In this document: one piece after another, positions 15,503 to 22,589 of the stretch
How positions within the stretch are numbered: the first letter of the stretch is position 1
Layout of the letters: each line of letters starts with the position of its first letter
Source of the DNA: Flavobacterium hankyongi
GTDB lineage: Bacteria; Bacteroidota; Bacteroidia; Flavobacteriales; Flavobacteriaceae
Length of the DNA stretch: 64,000 bases
Direction: 5' to 3'
NCBI RefSeq assembly: GCF_036840915.1
Contig: NZ_CP085725.1
Span: forward strand, 124,001-188,000
Notes under the pieces: model-generated
What the model saw: only the letters and a program-made list of their open reading frames with translations
Told to the model about the DNA's origin: nothing
Databases searched by the model: none
Translations under genes and position numbers: made by a program

Positions 15503-15650
15503 AAATATCGCATAACGTTCCAGGGCTTTGCGAGGGAGCGGATTTTTAGCACTACCTTTGATACGAAGCACGAATGTTCAAATTTACGAAAAAGTTTCAT
15601 ACGAAGTACTAAACCCGCTCTCTTGCAAAACCCTTGTTATCTGTCGTTCT
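15503..15650 (-). other. attC-like site of cassette K3
   Basis: AAC at 15514-15516, GTT at 15636-15638, 125 bp. Arms AGGGCTTTGCGAGGGAGCGG and CCGCTCTCTTGCAAAACCCT. GTTATCTGTCGTTC matches the K3 start (GTTATCTGTCATTC, from 17807) in 13 of 14 positions. Confidence 0.85.
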
Positions 15651-15665
15651 TTTTTCGTCCGTTTG

Positions 15666-15697
15666 TTTTGTTAGTTCAAAAGTTTGTTCTAAATTTG
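15666..15697 (+). promoter_or_regulatory. Promoter of the cytosine methylase gene
   Basis: TTTTG at 15666-15670 and TAAATTTG at 15690-15697, 19 bp apart, fit the Bacteroidota promoter consensus. It lies inside cassette K3, so the methylase brings its own promoter, pointing against the array direction. Confidence 0.55.
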
Positions 15698-15728
15698 TAA
15701 CCAATGTCTAATGTTGTATAATTTGGTT

Positions 15729-16967
15729 ATGAGTGAATATTTAACGATTTCAGAAACAGCAAAAATGCTGAATAAAAGTACAAAAACTTTGCGTAGGTGG
15801 GACGATGAAGGCAAATTGTCAGCTGTTCGTGAGCCGATGAGCAATTATAGAGTTTATCGAAAGTCAGAAGTTTTAGAGATGTTTTCAAACTTTATGCAGG
15901 TTGATGTAAAAGAGCCTATTTCTAATTATGTTGAGCCAAATTTTGAGTATAAAGTTTTAGAACTTTTTGCAGGTGCGGGTGGTTTGGCTGTCGGAATGGA
16001 AAAGGCAGGTTTGAAATGCGAAGCTCTTAATGAAATTGACAAATTTGCTTGTGCTACTTTGCGAAAAAATCGGCCGAATTGGAAAGTTTTGGAAGGCGAT
16101 ATTAAAGATTTTGATTTCTCGGAATACAACGGTAAAGTTGATGTTGTAACTGGCGGATTTCCTTGTCAAGCGTTTAGTTATGCAGGAAAAAAATTAGGTT
16201 TGGCAGATGCAAGAGGAACACTTTTTTATGAATTTGCAAGAGTTGTCAAAGAAGTTAATCCGCCGATTTGTATAGGCGAAAATGTTCGTGGATTGTTGAG
16301 CCACGAAAACGGAAAAACCTTGCAAGGAATGATTTCGATTTTAGATGAAATTGGTTATAATGTTGTTCCTGTTGAAGTTTTGAAAGCTATAAATTACAAA
16401 GTTCCACAAAAAAGAGAGCGTTTGATTTTGGTTGGTGTCCGAAAAGATATTGATGTAAAATACGAATATCCAAAACCTTACAAGAAAATTTACAACTTAA
16501 AAGACGCTTTAAAAAAGGGCGAATTGTTTGATAGCAATGTTCCGAAATCCAACGGAGCTAAATATCCACAAAGTAAAAAAGATGTTTTAGATTTAGTGCC
16601 ACCAAAAGGATATTGGCGTGATTTGCCTTTGGAAATTCAAAAGGAATTTATGGGTGGAAGTTTCCATTTAGGCGGTGGGAAAACAGGTATTGCTCGTAGA
16701 ATTGGTTGGGACGAACCTTGTTTAACTTTGACTTGCAGTCCTGCACAAAAACAAACCGAACGTTGTCACCCTGACGAAACCCGACCGTTTACCGTTCGGG
16801 AATATGCACGAATACAAACTTTTCCTGATGATTGGGAATTTGCTGGTTCGTTGGCACAACAATATAAACAAATTGGTAATGCCGTTCCTGTCAATTTAGG
16901 TCGTGAAGTTGGCTATTCGATTGTAAAATTTTTGAACCAATATTACAGCTTTTCAAATCCCAAATAA
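15729..16967 (+). CDS. DNA cytosine-C5 methyltransferase with N-terminal MerR-like HTH (cassette K3)
   Basis: A 412-residue C5-cytosine methylase. Motif I LFAGAGG is at 80-85, motif IV GGFPCQAFS with catalytic Cys near 146, motif VI ENVRG near 184, motif VIII QKRERLILVGVR, and motif X QIGNAVPVNLG near the end. An extra N-terminal domain (residues 4-48) is a MerR-type excisionase-like HTH: LTISETAKML, then TLRRWDDEGKL. Such fusions can let the methylase repress its own promoter and so replace a controller gene. The start is the ATG at 15729, with an alternative at 15711. It protects against the Eco47II-like endonuclease convergent to it; their ends overlap by 25 bp. Expected target GGNCC or GGWCC. 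Confidence 0.9.
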   Translation: MSEYLTISETAKMLNKSTKTLRRWDDEGKLSAVREPMSNYRVYRKSEVLEMFSNFMQVDVKEPISNYVEPNFEYKVLELFAGAGGLAVGMEKAGLKCEALNEIDKFACATLRKNRPNWKVLEGDIKDFDFSEYNGKVDVVTGGFPCQAFSYAGKKLGLADARGTLFYEFARVVKEVNPPICIGENVRGLLSHENGKTLQGMISILDEIGYNVVPVEVLKAINYKVPQKRERLILVGVRKDIDVKYEYPKPYKKIYNLKDALKKGELFDSNVPKSNGAKYPQSKKDVLDLVPPKGYWRDLPLEIQKEFMGGSFHLGGGKTGIARRIGWDEPCLTLTCSPAQKQTERCHPDETRPFTVREYARIQTFPDDWEFAGSLAQQYKQIGNAVPVNLGREVGYSIVKFLNQYYSFSNPK

Positions 16968-17707
16968 TAGCTGTAATTCTCGAAAGTAATTTGGTCGAGA
17001 ATAGAGCGTTTTGATTTTTCGGTTTCGGAAGTGATTTCTTCCAAAGCCGAATTTTCTTTTATGCTGTCGTCTTTTTCTACGGATTTCAAATAGTCGTTAA
17101 TTGCTTTTGGTAACGCTTTGTATAATTGAAAAAGTGCGTTTTCTTGCCCTGAAAGTAAAGCATAAAACTGGTCACCAGAAATTTTAAAAACTCGTGAATG
17201 ACTATATTCTTTTCCGTTGATTTCGCCTTGCCAATGTTCGTTGAAACTGCCTTTTGCTAAAATCTGAACCCAATAACATTTTGCTTTTTTGTAGTCGTCT
17301 GCGTAACGAGCCAATTTTTGAAACAAAGCTTCGGCTGAACTGCTGTTCATTGTGTTGTGCTTGTTTTTGATGTCGGCAAAAAGTGTATTGTCAGTCGCTT
17401 TAATGTCAAAACCGCTTAAATTTCCAACTTCAAAACCTTTTATTCCTCCTAAAATTTGTTCGTGAAAAGTTCCGATTGAGTTGTTGATTGACTTATCAAT
17501 TTGACGAAGAATTTCAGATTGAATTAAATCGTCTTCATTGATGTCGTTGAATTTAGCGTCAAAAGTCAGCTTGATGGTATCAACTTTGTTGGTGTAAAAA
17601 CTCTTTTTAGAAATATTGTTTTTGGCTCTCAAATAAGCTTTGTGCAAATTTTCAATACAGTTCAGTAAATGTTCGTCTGATATAAAGTTTACATATTTGT
17701 TTGCCAT
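16943..17707 (-). CDS. Eco47II-like type II restriction endonuclease (cassette K3)
   Basis: A 254-residue restriction endonuclease resembling the Eco47II family. Residues 90-130 hold the PD-(D/E)xK core: GNLSGFDIKATD with the Asp, then LFADIKNKHNTMN with Asp-x-Lys. YWVQILAKGSFNEHW follows and is typical of the family. Enzymes of this family cut GGNCC. It converges with the Dcm gene, and the 25-bp overlap of the 3' ends could let antisense transcription damp endonuclease expression. The start at 17707 is the first ATG; about 95 bp lie between it and the cassette start. Confidence 0.8.
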   Translation of the reverse strand: MANKYVNFISDEHLLNCIENLHKAYLRAKNNISKKSFYTNKVDTIKLTFDAKFNDINEDDLIQSEILRQIDKSINNSIGTFHEQILGGIKGFEVGNLSGFDIKATDNTLFADIKNKHNTMNSSSAEALFQKLARYADDYKKAKCYWVQILAKGSFNEHWQGEINGKEYSHSRVFKISGDQFYALLSGQENALFQLYKALPKAINDYLKSVEKDDSIKENSALEEITSETEKSKRSILDQITFENYSYYLGFEKL

Positions 17708-17790
17708 TCTATTTTTTCGTTAAAATTAGGTCGCTAAATTACAAAATTTATGTCAATGTTTTTCGTTCGTTGATTTTTGCACGGTCGCTG

Positions 17791-17945
17791 GTAGAATGAC
17801 AGATAACGTTCCCAGGCTTTACGTCTGTTGCGGACTAAAGAAGCCGAAACTTTCAGTTTTGCACTGACTTCAAAGATACAAAACAAACTTTAAATTAAGC
17901 CCAAAACCCGCAATAGCGTAAAACCTGTGTTGGTAGCAGTATTAA
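17791..17945 (-). other. attC-like site of cassette K2
   Basis: AAC at 17805-17807, GTT at 17929-17931, 127 bp. Arms AGGCTTTACGTCTGTTGCGG and CCGCAATAGCGTAAAACCT. GTTGGTAGCAGTATT matches the K2 start (GTTGGTAGCAATATT, from 20913) in 14 of 15 positions. Confidence 0.85.
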
Positions 17946-17951
17946 TTTGAA

Positions 17952-20879
17952 CTAAAATTGCCACCATTTTTTAGTTTTTTTCAAATTATCTTCGCTTTTT
18001 TGCTCTTCTATTTCTGTATTAATTAAATCCTCAGAAACATTTCCATTTTGAATTTCTATGATTTCAATTTCTTCCACAATAGTTTCTTCTTCATTTAATT
18101 GTTCAAAGATATATATTTGCATTTCGTAATCTTTTGGATAATCATTTATTGCTCTTTCTTTTTTGGAACAATTTGGTAGTTCATCCATTATTTTTTTTGC
18201 CGCAATTTGTTTTTCATAAATATATTGTTGCATTTCATAATCTTTCGGATAATCTAATTCTGCATTTTGTTTAATTTCATCTTCGATTAAAGAATTCATA
18301 AACTTTTTTGCAACAATATTTTTTTCGTAAATATGCTTTTGCATTTCATAATCATCTTTATATTGACTAACTGCAAAATCAAATATTTCAATATCCGATA
18401 CATTTTGCATATATTCAAATGCTATTAATTGATTATTGAAGATGTAATCTTGCATTTCAATGTCGCTTGGATATTCTTTTTTTGCAAACTTGCGTATTTT
18501 CGATTTTATTATATTTTCAATATTATCATTCTTAAATTCAATATTTGAAATTTCATTGTTAAAGATAATATTTTCATCTTCAAATGTTATTTCATCATTA
18601 CTAACTTTAATCTGTTGAAAAACATCTTCTTCTTTGGGAAGTTCGTTTTCAATTAAATTGGAATATTTTTCCCAATCTTCATCAGATTTTTGTTTTTCAA
18701 TTTTCATTTCATCTGTTAAGACTTCTTCATCAACGAATTTTTTAAGAAATCGAAAAGAAAAATCAATTGGTTTTTCTTTTCCTATTTCAAAGAAATCAAT
18801 TAGATATTCGTTTTTATCAACATCAACTTCTTTAACTATTCCTTTTTTCCAAATGTCGTGAAAAACTAAATCGCCAATATTGAAAACTTCTGTGTTCTCA
18901 ATATCATTTCTTTTAAGTTGTAATTTTGCTTCTTCAATTATTTCTTGGCTTAATTCTCCTTTTCTAATGTAAAATTCATCACTGATTTCGAAAAGAAATC
19001 TTGACGGATATTTATTTAATCCGTTTGTAAAATTGAAACCTTCAGATTCGGTCATGTAAAACCTTTTTTCAGCTCTTGTTATTGCAACATAAGTAAGCCT
19101 TCTTTCTTCTTCTAAAGCTCTTTTTCTTCGTTCTTTTATAGACATTGCACTCGGCAAAACTCCTTCTGTAAAACCGCAAAGAAAAACATATGGAAACTCC
19201 AATCCTTTTGAAATATGGATTGTCATTAATTTTACTTTGTCTTGATTATCATTATTTGTGTCTAAATCTGTAAATAAAGAAACTTCTTGTAAATATTCTT
19301 CAATGTTTATAATTTCTTTATTTTCATTTTCAAGAATAATCATTGAATTGACCAATTCTTTTATGTTTTCTAATCTATCTTCATCTCCATCTTTTCTATA
19401 TAGTTCAGATAAACCACTTTTGTCTAATATATCTTTTACTAAATCAGAGATTGATTTTGTTTTAGATATTTCTTTTAATTCTGTAACTAAATTTATAAAT
19501 TCTATTGAACCTTTTTTTGATAGTTCTTTATGGTTAATATTTTTTTCAAGTGCTTTGAAAAGTGAAAGATTTTGAGATTGAGCAATTGAATTTAAATTTT
19601 CGATAAATTTTTTTCCAAGTCCTTTCGTTGGATTATTATACATTCTTAAAAATGAAATGTCATCTTCGAATACAATAAGGCGTAAAAATGATAAAACATC
19701 TTTTATTTCTTTTCTTTCAAAGAATTTTATTCCACCAAAAACTGTATATGGTATATTTTCTCTAATAAGAGATTGTTCTATATTTCTTGAAATATGATTG
19801 GCTCTGTAAAGTATTGTGATGTCAGAATATTTGGCATTTTCAGTTTTTACAATTTCTTTAATTTCGTTTGAAACCCAAAGAGTTTCTTCAAAATCATTTT
19901 GTCCGTGAAAATGGACAACTTCAAAACCCTCTGGGTTTTGAGTTATCATATCTTTGTCAACTCTAATTTTATTATTTTTGATAATATGATTTCCTAATTT
20001 TAAAATGTTAGGAGTTGAACGATAATTTTGGTTCATTATTATCGTTTCGCAATTGGGAAATAATTTATCAAAATCAACTAAATACTCTGGTTTTGCACCA
20101 CGCCATTCATAAATTGTTTGGTCTGGGTCGCCAACCATAAATAAATTATTATGCGTTCTTGAAAGCATTTCTACCAGTAGAAATTGATTATCAGAACTAT
20201 CTTGAGCTTCGTCAACTTGAATGTAATGTAGGTTTTTCTGCCATTTTAGTAAAACATCGTTGAAGTTTTTTAGAATATAGATTGTATAATTTATTAAATC
20301 ATCAAAATCTAAAGCATAATTTCTTTTTTGTTTTTCTAAATATTTTTGAAAAACCTTTTCAAGTAAATTTTCTTCTTCTTTATTTTTAATTGTATCGTTT
20401 TCAATGATATAATTTAAATATTCAGAACCACTTTTAGACTTTGAAATAAATCTTAATACTTGTTTAAATGTTAATTCTTTGGAATTAATATTTAACTCTG
20501 TAAAAACGTCTCTTAAAATTGTTTTTTGATCTTCAACATCAAGAATTATAAAACTTTTTGGATAATGTATTTTATTTATTTCTTCTCGTAAAAATCTAAC
20601 ACAAAAACCGTGATATGTTGTAATTAGGCTTACATCAAATGTATCTCCAATAATGGCTTTTACTCTTTTCTTCATTTCTTGTGCAGCTTTGTTTGTAAAA
20701 GTTACACAAAGAATATTAGAAGAATTTATTCCAAGCCTATTCACAATATATGCAAATCTAGAAGTTAAAGCTTTTGTCTTTCCTGAACCTGCTCCTGCAA
20801 TCACGCGAACATAACCTTCAGTTGTTTTTACAGCTTGAAGTTGTTGTTCATTTAAATTGTCTAAAATTTCATCGTTCAT
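17952..20879 (-). CDS. UvrD/Rep-family superfamily 1 helicase with C-terminal repeats (cassette K2)
   Basis: A 975-residue SF1A helicase. The ATP-binding and helicase motifs are intact: GAGSGKT near 29-35, YHGFC motif region near 90, VDEAQDSSDNQ (motif II), GDPDQTIYEWRGA (III), NYRSTPNI (IV) and LTYVAITRAEKRFY (VI). The last 300 residues are not part of usual UvrD: a small beta domain near 690-730, then acidic spacers and four degenerate 35-40-residue repeats built on YPKDYEMQ-YIYE-IAAKKFM. The start is the ATG at 20879; a longer frame uses TTG and runs into the attC-like site. Alone in its cassette. It could be a DNA-repair helicase or, with the novel tail as a sensor, a defence helicase; the latter is inference. 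Confidence 0.85.
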   Translation of the reverse strand: MNDEILDNLNEQQLQAVKTTEGYVRVIAGAGSGKTKALTSRFAYIVNRLGINSSNILCVTFTNKAAQEMKKRVKAIIGDTFDVSLITTYHGFCVRFLREEINKIHYPKSFIILDVEDQKTILRDVFTELNINSKELTFKQVLRFISKSKSGSEYLNYIIENDTIKNKEEENLLEKVFQKYLEKQKRNYALDFDDLINYTIYILKNFNDVLLKWQKNLHYIQVDEAQDSSDNQFLLVEMLSRTHNNLFMVGDPDQTIYEWRGAKPEYLVDFDKLFPNCETIIMNQNYRSTPNILKLGNHIIKNNKIRVDKDMITQNPEGFEVVHFHGQNDFEETLWVSNEIKEIVKTENAKYSDITILYRANHISRNIEQSLIRENIPYTVFGGIKFFERKEIKDVLSFLRLIVFEDDISFLRMYNNPTKGLGKKFIENLNSIAQSQNLSLFKALEKNINHKELSKKGSIEFINLVTELKEISKTKSISDLVKDILDKSGLSELYRKDGDEDRLENIKELVNSMIILENENKEIINIEEYLQEVSLFTDLDTNNDNQDKVKLMTIHISKGLEFPYVFLCGFTEGVLPSAMSIKERRKRALEEERRLTYVAITRAEKRFYMTESEGFNFTNGLNKYPSRFLFEISDEFYIRKGELSQEIIEEAKLQLKRNDIENTEVFNIGDLVFHDIWKKGIVKEVDVDKNEYLIDFFEIGKEKPIDFSFRFLKKFVDEEVLTDEMKIEKQKSDEDWEKYSNLIENELPKEEDVFQQIKVSNDEITFEDENIIFNNEISNIEFKNDNIENIIKSKIRKFAKKEYPSDIEMQDYIFNNQLIAFEYMQNVSDIEIFDFAVSQYKDDYEMQKHIYEKNIVAKKFMNSLIEDEIKQNAELDYPKDYEMQQYIYEKQIAAKKIMDELPNCSKKERAINDYPKDYEMQIYIFEQLNEEETIVEEIEIIEIQNGNVSEDLINTEIEEQKSEDNLKKTKKWWQF

Positions 20880-20896
20880 TTTTTTACGATTTTGCG

Positions 20897-21047
20897 GAAA
20901 TATTGCTACCAACGTTCCGCGGCTTCGCGTCTGTTGCGAATCCAGCGAACTGCGTACTTTCTGCTAAGATAAAATATTTTCGTGAAGAAAGAAGTTCAAT
21001 CCAAGAAAAACTAGCAATAGCGCGAAACCGCTGTTGGCAGCTGGCTT
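20897..21047 (-). other. attC-like site of cassette K1
   Basis: AAC at 20911-20913, GTT at 21033-21035, 125 bp. Arms GCGGCTTCGCGTCTGTTGCGAA and CTAGCAATAGCGCGAAACCGC. GTTGGCAGCTGG matches the K1 start (GTTGGCAGCAAG, from 22497) in 10 of 12 positions. Its end AAACCGCTGTTGG is the closest match in the array to the guides of the IS110 bridge RNA but is not hit. Confidence 0.8.
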
Positions 21048-21883
21048 TATTTAGAGTTTGCTTTTTTAATTTTCAGAGCATAATTTTTCAGTCCCAATAT
21101 TTGTTCCGGAGTTTTATTTTCCAAATCTGAAAGTTTCTTTTTAAACTTTTCTGTTAGAAGCAAATAATTGTTTGTAACAATAACGCCTGTAACTGTCGGA
21201 CGATAAGTTTTGTAAAATGTTTTTTGATGACTAATGATGAAGTTATCGTTAAGAACGATTTGTATTAATTCTGGGATTAATTCTTTAAAGTCTGTCTTGG
21301 ACGAAAAAGTCAAATCATCAATAAATGAAGTAAATATTAAATTTTGATTGTTTGCAATTGCTTGTAATTTCATGCCAGTTTTTACGAATACTAGATTAGA
21401 AATTGTTGGAGAAGTTGGTGCGCCTTGTGGTAGCTTTCCATTATAAGTTGTTAATTGAGTTAAAACTCTTGCTACAGTTGGAGAAAAATTATTTTCGACA
21501 AACATATTATAAACCTGTCTATTTGTTATACTTGGAAAATAATTTGATAAATCAGTTGTGAAATTATATTTTTTGCCTCTATGTTTTAAAGCATTTTTCA
21601 CGTTATCTCTGCCCTTAACTGCGCCGTAAGCATAATCAGGAAGTTCTATTTTTGATATTATATTTCTTTGAATTCTTGACTGAATTATTTTCAAATTTTT
21701 TGTACTTGGATTTAGAGTTCTAAAAAGTTGATTTCCGTTTTTGAATTTAGGATTGTTGTCCTTGTCAAGTTTAGGTTCGTTAATTGTATAATAGAAGTTG
21801 TCAACTGTTTTGGCCAATTGCAATAAATCCTGAGGAGAAATCTTCAGAACAAAAGCAAGATGTTTAACAGTTTTAATACTCAT
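21047..21883 (-). CDS. Retron-type reverse transcriptase (cassette K1)
   Basis: A 278-residue reverse transcriptase with retron hallmarks: NALKH at 97-101 (the NAxxH region-X motif), FTTDLSNYF at 108-116 (first catalytic Asp), LPQGAPTSP at 151-159, FIDD at 187-190 in place of the usual YADD, and VTGV at 231-234 (VTG of region Y). It is shorter than most retron RTs (about 300-330), mainly at the C-terminus. Upstream lie a 70-residue gene and then about 300 bp of non-coding DNA suited to the msr-msd RNA. Retrons guard against phage by sensing damage to the RT-msDNA complex and freeing a toxic effector. The stop codon lies 12 bp from the core GTT. Confidence 0.85.
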   Translation of the reverse strand: MSIKTVKHLAFVLKISPQDLLQLAKTVDNFYYTINEPKLDKDNNPKFKNGNQLFRTLNPSTKNLKIIQSRIQRNIISKIELPDYAYGAVKGRDNVKNALKHRGKKYNFTTDLSNYFPSITNRQVYNMFVENNFSPTVARVLTQLTTYNGKLPQGAPTSPTISNLVFVKTGMKLQAIANNQNLIFTSFIDDLTFSSKTDFKELIPELIQIVLNDNFIISHQKTFYKTYRPTVTGVIVTNNYLLLTEKFKKKLSDLENKTPEQILGLKNYALKIKKANSK

Positions 21884-21914
21884 AAAGTTTAGAGAAAATA
21901 ATTTAGGATGTCGG

Positions 21915-22127
21915 TTAAAATAAAGTTAGAGCAGTAATGAGCTTAATAATGAATTGGATTAAATTATAAAACCTGTACAGAAGCATTACTGTTTCCCAAG
22001 GTTTCTCCTTAAATCTTTTAATCAAGTTAGCAAATACGTTAACTTTTCCCGAGAACGAACTACGGTTCTCATTTTGACTTTTATGTTTCGCTTTACGCAA
22101 AACATTGCTTTTTTTGTTTTTTCTCAT
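21915..22127 (-). CDS. Small basic protein with hydrophobic C-terminus, possible retron effector (cassette K1)
   Basis: A 70-residue protein, ATG at 22127. Residues 2-25 are strongly basic (KKSNVLRKAKHKSQ), residues 45-70 are hydrophobic (VMLLYRFYNLIQFIIKLITAL) and could form one membrane helix or an amphipathic membrane-binding helix. No family is recognised. It lies between the candidate msr-msd RNA and the reverse transcriptase, 31 bp from the RT start, where retrons usually encode accessory or effector proteins. Membrane-acting retron effectors are known (Ec48 type). That this is the toxic part is inference. Confidence 0.5.
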   Translation of the reverse strand: MRKNKKSNVLRKAKHKSQNENRSSFSGKVNVFANLIKRFKEKPWETVMLLYRFYNLIQFIIKLITALTLF

Positions 22128-22180
22128 TTGAAATATAATTTTAATTAAGGCACAATTGCCTGTTACATTTCAATGTACCC

Positions 22181-22400
22181 GTATTAAAATTCTAGTCGTA
22201 GTTCGTCTTCATCCCAAATAAATTCCTGTTACAAAAAAATAACTGATAATTACAATAATAAATACTACTCAACTCTACATAATGAGTGTGTGGGCAATAG
22301 ATAGTCTCGCAACTGAACCTAAAAGGTTGTGTAACTTAATACACTTTAAAAAACAATTCTAACACAAGGTCAAAAAAGCATATCTCAAAGAACATAATGG
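22181..22400 (-). ncRNA. Candidate retron msr-msd RNA
   Basis: The 300 bp upstream of the small gene hold no open frame but several hairpins on the minus strand: AACC/GGTT near 22316-22328, ACTCA/TGAGT near 22266-22286, and GTTAT/GTAAC near 22230-22246. GTATTAA at 22342-22336 can pair with TTAATAC at 22187-22181, a possible a1/a2 stem enclosing about 160 nt. TATATTTG near 22405-22412 (minus) fits a -7 promoter element. Two further hairpins (TACATT/AATGTA, AGGCA/TGCCT) lie downstream at 22147-22178. Limits are guesses. Confidence 0.4.
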
Positions 22401-22449
22401 AGCAAATATACTACAAAAATCTTTCGGATTTTTGATGGAAGTTTTATTT

Positions 22450-22589
22450 TATAAACAAGTTGTCTTTTGCAGGATTTTTCTTAAGCTTGCTGCCAACTTG
22501 TTTATATGCGCAACTTTTTATCTTTTATACACCCAAAAATGGGTAGATAAGCGAAGTTTTATTGCGACTTTAAAAATAAAAAAAATTAC
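22450..22589 (-). other. Candidate attI site between recombinase and first cassette
   Basis: The first cassette start on the minus strand, GTTGGCAGC, ends at 22497. Beyond it to the recombinase stop codon lie 93 bp with two similar segments, AAAGTCGCAATAAAAC and AAAGTTGCGCATATAAAC, like the direct repeats of attI sites. A 13-bp perfect inverted repeat (22450-22462 with 22494-22506) straddles the junction. A small ACCCA/TGGGT hairpin sits at 22541-22554. No attC arms occur here, which is what an attI would look like. Confidence 0.45.

Larger units (their letters stand above)
1..22497 (-). mobile_element. Integron-like gene-cassette array (K1-K13)
   Basis: Twelve attC-like sites (AAC triplets at 304, 1008, 3018, 5965, 6686, 9274, 10962, 12641, 13434, 15514, 17805 and 20911) separate gene cassettes. 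Every site has complementary arms and ends in GTTAN or GTTGG. The AAC-to-GTT distance is 122-127 bp in the ten uninterrupted sites. Each cassette's two ends are inverted repeats of each other over 9-14 bp, and every cassette has different ends, as in integrons where R'' and the cassette start are complementary. Most cargo lies on the minus strand and several stop codons (TAA) fall inside the TAAC of the site, so the array reads from the tyrosine recombinase at 22590-23633 towards position 1. The array runs off the left edge. That this is an integron is inference from structure. The recombinase is not a recognisable IntI. Confidence 0.85.

Noticed and set aside
299..21047. CRISPR array
   Set aside because: The repeats are 120-160 bp, palindromic, unequal in sequence and separated by whole genes of 0.4-3 kb; no short regular spacers and no cas genes.
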